Shown here: positions 59,096-64,000 of the stretch, piece by piece
How the letters are laid out: each line of letters starts with the position of its first letter
Numbering within the stretch: position 1 is the stretch's first letter
Source of the DNA: Actinostola sp. cb2023
Lineage: Eukaryota > Cnidaria > Anthozoa > Actiniaria > Actinostolidae
Direction: 5' to 3'
Length of the DNA: 64,000 nt
Assembly: GCA_033675265.1 (NCBI GenBank)
Contig: JAUJYZ010000380.1
Location: forward strand, 124,001 to 188,000
The notes under the pieces: model-generated
The model's input: the letters and a program-made list of their open reading frames with translations, nothing else
Told to the model about the DNA's origin: nothing
Database searches by the model: none
Position numbers and translations under genes: made by a program

Positions 59096-60225
59096 TTATA
59101 TTGCAGGAGATTGTAGTTGTGTAGGTATTTCATCAACATACATATTATTGACTGCAGCTTGACATGGAAGTTTTCCTTTCATTACTTTTGAGTGACATGT
59201 CTTGCATATATATTCTTTACCATCAAAAGACGGTTGAATGTTGAAATAATCATGACAAGGGTACTTGTTATTTAAACACTTTATTACTGACTTCTTATAA
59301 AGCATTCGATTACACACACAACATATAAAATAAGGGCCTTGTCTTATTTTCTTCTTAAATTGTTTAATACAAGTATCTATTGAGGAACTTTTGATTTGGG
59401 TTATTTCCTTTCTTTTTCGCAGTAGTTCTGTTTTTGTTTCTGTGGGTATAGATTGGTATCTTTTTTTTTGGTAACCAACTTTTTCATTCTTTAAGTCAAC
59501 ATCCATAGTTTGGTATTTGTTTACACATCTTTTCAGTAACTCCTTCTTCTTTGCTGCATCTATTGATTGGTAATTTTCTACACGTTTAGCAAGTAATTCT
59601 TTCTTCTTTGCTGCATCTATTGATTGGTAATTTTCTACATGTTTAGCAAGTATTTCTTTCTTCTTTGCTGCATCTATTGATTGGTAATTTTCTACACGTT
59701 TAGCAAGTAATTCTTTCTTCTTTGCTGCATCTATTGATTGGTAATTTTCTACATGTTTAGCAAGTAATTATTTCTTCTTTGCTGCATCTATTGATTGGTA
59801 ATTTTCTACATGTTTAGCAAGTAATTCTTTCTTCTTTGCTGCATCTATTGATTGGTAATTTTCTACATGTTTAGCAAGTAATTCTTTCTTCTTTGCTGCA
59901 TCTATTGATTGGTAATTTTCTACATGTTTAGCAAGTAATTCTTTCTTCTTTGCTGCATCTATTGATTGGTAATTTTCTACATGTTTAGCAAGTAATTCTT
60001 TCTTCTTTGCTGCATCTATTGATTGGTAATTTTCTACACGTTTAGCAAGTAATTCTTTCTTCTTTGCTGCATCTATTGATTGGTAATTTTCTACACGTTT
60101 AGCAAGTAATTCTTTCTTCTTTGCTGCATCTATTGATTGGTAGTTTTTCACATTTTTGTTCATAAGTTCTTTCTTTTTTGCTGCATCCATCTTTAAATAC
60201 CTTGTTTTAATTTCTTCAATACGCT
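59096..60225 (-). pseudogene. Helitron polyprotein: repeat linker and Cys-rich module
   Basis: One reading frame from the A10 run (60225-60234) to the Tc1 insertion, broken only by TAA at 59768-59770. It begins [20 protein letters not shown], then about 11 copies of NYQSIDAAKKKELLAKRVE (19 residues, 57 bp). YQKKRYQSIPTETKTELLRK leads to the Cys-rich module FICCVCNRMLYKKSV, YICKTCHSKVMKGKLP and DEIPTQL. CxxC...CxxCH before MPKG is the standard zinc-binding lead-in to Helitron Rep. The stop is a single-base change of GAA to TAA within one repeat copy. The repeats are Lys/Glu-rich and probably form a long helix. Confidence 0.8.
59530..60190 (-). repeat. 57-bp in-frame tandem repeat, about 11 copies
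   Basis: Copies alternate between two variants (ACACG or ACATG, giving Arg or His). They are nearly identical over the whole array, which indicates recent expansion or homogenisation while the frame was kept (57 is a multiple of three). Confidence 0.95.
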
Positions 60226-62123
60226 TTTTTTTTTGTAACAGGTTCCATGGTGTCATATATATGTTTTTTACGGTGATTTTGCACAACCTTTTTCCTTTCA
60301 TTTTCAGTGATTGCACATGAACAGACTACAAATTGTACATCATAATCTATAGTTTGACATTGTAGCCTATTTTGACTAATATTACTAATAGCTTCTACAA
60401 GTGCATGTATACCATTAATGCCTTTGATGTGTTTTATTGCAGGTGTACAGCTATCATTATGTGCAAGTAGTGAAAACAAATGCTTTACGCTAGTAGTTTG
60501 TTGATAAATACAAGTGATACAGTAACTTGAAAACCACATTAAAAATCCTGTTCTTCCATTGTGATTGTTTAAAATCAATGTTTCTAAGGATGTCCTGCTT
60601 TCAGTTGAATTATATAATAATTTGCCTTGACCTATACCATTAATATCTACCTTTATCTTAGTACCACAAATAGAAACACTGGTAGGTACATTGGCAGGTG
60701 ATAAATGACTGTTGATGTCCATCGTATTGTAAAGTTGACTACCATTTTTAACAATTGCCTCAAGAATACTTGAATTCCAATAACCACATCGTGAAATGAT
60801 AGAGTAACATATTGAATAAAGTGCTATGGCACCACATTGCTTACCGACACTCTCATATTGATTGATATTTATTGTGTTACTTTCTTCGCTATTATTGCTT
60901 GTTTGTAAATACAATTCAAATTTGTTAATATGTACACCTTTAAGTTCATACATATCAGTAACTCCATATAAAGTCTGAAAGTATTGCACCAAGCTATGTG
61001 TTGATGGTACATCTAATAGCACACATGTCCCTTGAGAATGGCTTCGACCATAAATATCTCTAGCATGCGAGTCAAACACTTTAAAATTGCCATTATCAGC
61101 ACAGTAAATAATACTAACAGCAATACAACCAACTGTTAAAATAAATGAAGTATAGTGTTCTGATATCAATGATTGAAAAGCTCTTTCTAGACTCATACAA
61201 TATTGAAATCCATCAATGGTAGATTCGCCATGTACATTACCACTGTAGCTCTCACTGTATTCAAGCTGGTAATTTTCCTCTAAAACAGTAAGCATTGTTG
61301 GCAGTTCTGTTAGCATCAAAAAAGACTGTTTTGCTAAATGTGACAAACTGGAATAAAGTTGATTTCCAATAATCATTATTTCTGTCAAGTCACCATGGCA
61401 GCTTATTCCATTCATATCATGGTATATTAAAGAACATAAACTCATTGCAACACATTGTTGTCCAGCATTTTGTCCAAATACTGCAACATCTCCTTGACTA
61501 TATGGTGCACTTATTGTTTTACTAGGGTCAACATAATGTGCAGGGCCAGGGTTTTTCTCTATGTCTGTGCAAAGCTTGTGCTTAGAACAATTACCTCTAT
61601 GAGCTAGATTTTTGTACTCACTATATGGGAAATTACATGAAAACAACTTCAAGTATTTATTGAGATATTTCTTTCCATGTTTATTTGTACTTGCATCCAC
61701 TTTCCGTTCACGAGATATTGGTTTCCTTCTCATTTTTTGTACAAACCTGACCATTAGTTTGTGCCTTTTCTTTCGTGTTGTTTTAATAAGAAGATGAACT
61801 TTCGATGACTTTGGTGTGTTTTTACCTACACGGCTCCATGTATAGCGTTGTAGTTTTCTGCTTTTCTTGGAGAGACGTTTCAACATGTTAATTGGTAGTC
61901 TGCTTGGTTCACGATCACGTTTATAGCCATGACATTCACATACAACACGAGCACAATTATAATATAAATATTTCGCATAACGAGATCTGAATTCTTGTAC
62001 TTTTATTGACACCATAACATCATTATGCTCACGTACATTGGTTAGATTGATAACTTTCTCTAGTACATCACACTCTTCAAGGGTATATTGAGCATATCTT
62101 CTACTAAGTACGTGCAACTCCAT
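60216..62123 (-). CDS. Helitron polyprotein N-terminus: 2A-like motif and tandem cysteine proteases
   Basis: 635 codons, open from ATG 62123. Residues 1-180 are basic ([36 protein letters not shown]). Residues 187-194 are DIEKNPGP, a 2A ribosome-skipping motif with the break expected between G193 and P194. Residues 211-385 are a cysteine-protease-like module: [14 protein letters not shown] (C224) and [10 protein letters not shown] (D351, H353), the Cys and DxH layout of the herpesvirus tegument-type peptidase C76/deubiquitinase fold. Residues 420-590 repeat the fold: [15 protein letters not shown] (C430), but SLLAHND replaces the DxH site. The frame leaves the Rep frame at an A10 run (60225-60234); one A fewer would join them. 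Activity is inferred from motifs only. Confidence 0.75.
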   Translation of the reverse strand: MELHVLSRRYAQYTLEECDVLEKVINLTNVREHNDVMVSIKVQEFRSRYAKYLYYNCARVVCECHGYKRDREPSRLPINMLKRLSKKSRKLQRYTWSRVGKNTPKSSKVHLLIKTTRKKRHKLMVRFVQKMRRKPISRERKVDASTNKHGKKYLNKYLKLFSCNFPYSEYKNLAHRGNCSKHKLCTDIEKNPGPAHYVDPSKTISAPYSQGDVAVFGQNAGQQCVAMSLCSLIYHDMNGISCHGDLTEIMIIGNQLYSSLSHLAKQSFLMLTELPTMLTVLEENYQLEYSESYSGNVHGESTIDGFQYCMSLERAFQSLISEHYTSFILTVGCIAVSIIYCADNGNFKVFDSHARDIYGRSHSQGTCVLLDVPSTHSLVQYFQTLYGVTDMYELKGVHINKFELYLQTSNNSEESNTININQYESVGKQCGAIALYSICYSIISRCGYWNSSILEAIVKNGSQLYNTMDINSHLSPANVPTSVSICGTKIKVDINGIGQGKLLYNSTESRTSLETLILNNHNGRTGFLMWFSSYCITCIYQQTTSVKHLFSLLAHNDSCTPAIKHIKGINGIHALVEAISNISQNRLQCQTIDYDVQFVVCSCAITENERKKVVQNHRKKHIYDTMEPVTKKKAY

Positions 62124-62334
62124 ACACAGTACAAACCAACATTCACGATTGTTTGTACAATAATAGTCATTATATACACAATATCTAATCGTACTTTACA
62201 AGTATTAAACGCAATAAAAACAAACAAAAGAATCAGGATATTTAACGTAAGAGTTAAGCTTACACATCTACTATTCCAAGTGCTTCGTCGACTTTCTTTC
62301 GCTTTATCCAATATGGCAACTGGCTTGTTGTTTT

Positions 62335-62925
62335 CGCAAACAAGTGTTGTCCTTCTGCACGCCTGAAAAGGATGCCGGGAATATATGGAATTTTTCGACA
62401 GCAAGCATCCCGCCCTTTGTGTTTTTTAGAGTGTCAAGCCACTCGGTCCTACCGGCAAAATATTGCACCAGTTGCATTCTTTACAAGTCCAAAGTCGCCA
62501 AAATACCTTTGTATGTCCTGGAATCCACCACAGAACCAGAGAGACGATTTCGCAGTTGAGTTCGCCATTTTTAATTCCTCGAGGCACTGCCGATATGTCT
62601 TCGTGAAATCGGTTCTCGCTGCTGGTTTCTTTCAGCAGAACGGTCTCTACCACACCAGTCAAGCTTAATGATGCTGTTCTGGGGGCTTCTGTGGTGAATA
62701 ATGGCTATAAAACACTCTAAAAATGCAAAATAGGCCGTTCCTAGCAGCTAGGAACTGCTGGTCACGAGGAGATCCATGACAAGAGAAAGATTACGTCAGA
62801 ACGTGAGCAGAACTGTCAAGTTTCCATGGAAACCCCTTATATGGAATCGAAATTTCCTGTGGCATGATTAGGTTCAGAAAATTGCTAAAAAAAACAAAAT
62901 AGCTCAGGAGTGAATGGGTTAATAT
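62335..62925. repeat. Interspersed repeat R, copy 2
   Basis: Second copy of the repeat at 32795-33415, same orientation, with small deletions (for example GTGTCAAGCCACT against the longer form). It lies just upstream of the Helitron gene start, so either its insertion or the Helitron end lies between 62123 and 62335. Confidence 0.8.
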
Positions 62926-64000
62926 TACATATGTATCGGCAATTTGGCAGAAAAGTCTGGCTTGAAAACATGCCACCGCAACCAACAATGTTGATTGGTC
63001 CACGATGAACATACACTTGTACAATTTCCACTTGGCTGGACCTCTAAGCCTAGTTGATGAGGACACAATAGAACCTCAAGGGTCCCTGACTTCTGAAGTC
63101 TTGGAATCACAGCCTATGCCCGCTCCACGTCAGATATACATAGCACATTGCGTTCACCTGCTCCAGTTATTAACAGCTACTAGTCTACCTTTATGGCAGT
63201 GAATGCTGCCACAGAAAATGTTATGCCGGAAATGTCGACATAATGCAAAAGAACTGAATGCATTGTTATATGAGAAGCATGTCATCAAAGATCGGCAACA
63301 ATTTTGTGGTCCAGAAGTAATTGCTTTAGTCAAATTCTGTAAATGATACGTCTATTAGGTTTTTTTTCGCTAAACATTCTCCAAACGTCCTCTTTCAGCC
63401 CCTCACCGGTTATTATGTCAAGGCCGTTTTTAAAATTTACAATAAGATTGAATAATTTCGAAAAACAAATTGAATGTTCCAATCTGGACAGGAACGCACA
63501 AGCCGATTTGACAATCACCAATCAGAGTAAGGTGTTCACACGTTCTTGTTCGTTTCGTGAGAATGGATAACTGTGATTGGCTAAAATAGTTTTGAGAATA
63601 ATTAGCAGATTTCTTTACAAAAATCCCAAATTGTTATGGCACCAATATGCCCTCAGTTTTTATCATATCATTACGTCATAGTTGTAACCGTCATTATCTA
63701 TATGACACCTTGTAACGCAAGCTGTAGGTCATTAGGCCAACAGAAATTCGACGAGTACACACCGGTGTACAATGTTCAATATTAAAGCCGTACTTTGTGG
63801 AGTTTGTGGGCCTCTTCAATAGCAGTCGAATTTCTGAACCTCTTACGAACAACAACGTCTCCCTGGAACGCCTCGTGCTACAGCCATCGTGCTTGGTCTA
63901 CCAAAGCCCTGGTAACTCCATCTCCGTACATCAGATCTCAGATCCTCTCCTCAACCAATACAACAAGTAAGTCCGTTCCAATGTTAAGCAGCGTAAGAAT
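62926..64000. other. Stretch without a supported gene
   Basis: Short frames on both strands (for example 63005-63202 and 63343-63570) have no recognisable domain. I find no repeat partner for it in this window. Confidence 0.4.

Larger units (their letters stand above)
56911..59113. mobile_element. Tc1-type composite element inside the Helitron gene
   Basis: TA flanks it (56909-56910, 59114-59115). Removing it with one TA joins DEIPTQL to ASLGKL in frame. Both ends carry a unit of about 175-180 bp (56911-57092, 58941-59113) in the same orientation. Each unit has its own inverted termini (CAATCCCATGC and GCAGGAGATTG), a poly-C tract and a TTCCAAAGTTG/CAACATTGTGGAA stem. The unit layout and parts of its sequence match the element at 16463. 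Inside are a Tc1-type DNA-binding ORF and an unassigned frame. Confidence 0.9.
51842..62123 (-). mobile_element. Helitron/Helentron-like element, coding span
   Basis: One long coding unit on the minus strand, reading from 62123 to 51842, split by a Tc1-type element (56911-59113). Order: N-terminal basic region, 2A-like motif, two cysteine-protease-like modules, repeat linker, Cys-rich module, HUH Rep, PIF1-type helicase, EEP endonuclease. The endonuclease tail is typical of the Helentron branch. Terminal sequences were not identified; the 5' side is bounded by repeat R near 62335. Confidence 0.85.

Noticed and set aside
62060..62404. Minus-strand frame with a hydrophobic segment upstream of the protease ORF
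   Set aside because: It overlaps the protease start in another frame and extends into repeat R; no second line of evidence for a membrane protein.
1..64000. Prokaryotic operon, integron or prophage content
   Set aside because: Introns, TA/TTAA/AT transposon borders, LTRs and low coding density show a eukaryotic repeat-rich region.

Overview
This is AT-rich, intron-containing metazoan nuclear DNA that is almost entirely a graveyard of nested mobile elements. Coding exons are short, joined by GT-AG introns (one GC-AG), and there are no operons, Shine-Dalgarno sites or bacterial gene blocks. The transposon repertoire (Helitron with an apurinic-like endonuclease, PIF/Harbinger, THAP and YqaJ ISL2EU-like, Crypton-like tyrosine recombinase, Mutator-like, Tc1-like, TTAA foldbacks, P2X7-C-like and P-loop exons) fits a marine invertebrate, perhaps a cnidarian or mollusc. 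That assignment is inference and I cannot name a species. I saw no convincing rRNA, tRNA or CRISPR.

Layout. 1-6.1 kb: a decayed Mutator-like transposase whose last exons encode a complete, open DEDDh exonuclease. 6.1-12 kb: foldback elements, a HIRAN-like gene remnant split by a TTAA element, and a Harbinger MITE carrying a MADF-like exon. 12.4-14.4 kb (minus): a four-exon SANT/Myb-like gene whose reading frame is open across every predicted splice. 14.6-24.2 kb: small fragments, a 1.7 kb Tc1-type composite element, solo LTRs and decayed ORFs. 24.6-32.1 kb: a helicase fragment followed by a tandemly duplicated 1.46 kb unit with a P-loop exon; one copy holds a 4.8 kb PIF/Harbinger element with both of its genes. 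33-38 kb: a C-terminal exon and a Crypton-like (DUF3504-type) pseudogene split by a 1.36 kb element. 38.5-42.2 kb (minus): a D-D-E integrase-like pseudogene split at one TTAA by two elements, one carrying convergent P2X7-C-like and THAP genes. 42.7-47.1 kb: a 4.4 kb ISL2EU-like element (THAP transposase plus YqaJ nuclease). 47.2-49.1 kb: a solo LTR, a MITE and an RPA1-like gene. 51.8-62.1 kb (minus): a Helitron/Helentron-like polyprotein gene interrupted by a 2.2 kb Tc1-type element.

The most striking system is the Helitron gene. In reading order it encodes a basic N-terminal region, a 2A-like DIEKNPGP motif, two tandem cysteine-protease-like modules (herpes tegument/C76 type by motif; the second degenerate), a 57-bp repeat-encoded linker, a Cys-rich module, HUH Rep, PIF1-type helicase and an EEP endonuclease. 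It now carries one frameshift at an A10 run, three in-frame stops and the Tc1-type insertion. Removing that insertion at its TA duplication restores the frame exactly.

Several insertions can be ordered because removing them with one target-site copy rebuilds a reading frame or an intact duplicate sequence: Tc1-type into the Helitron, 7-bp-TSD element into the Crypton, TTAA elements into the integrase, Harbinger and a solo LTR into copies of the P-loop unit.
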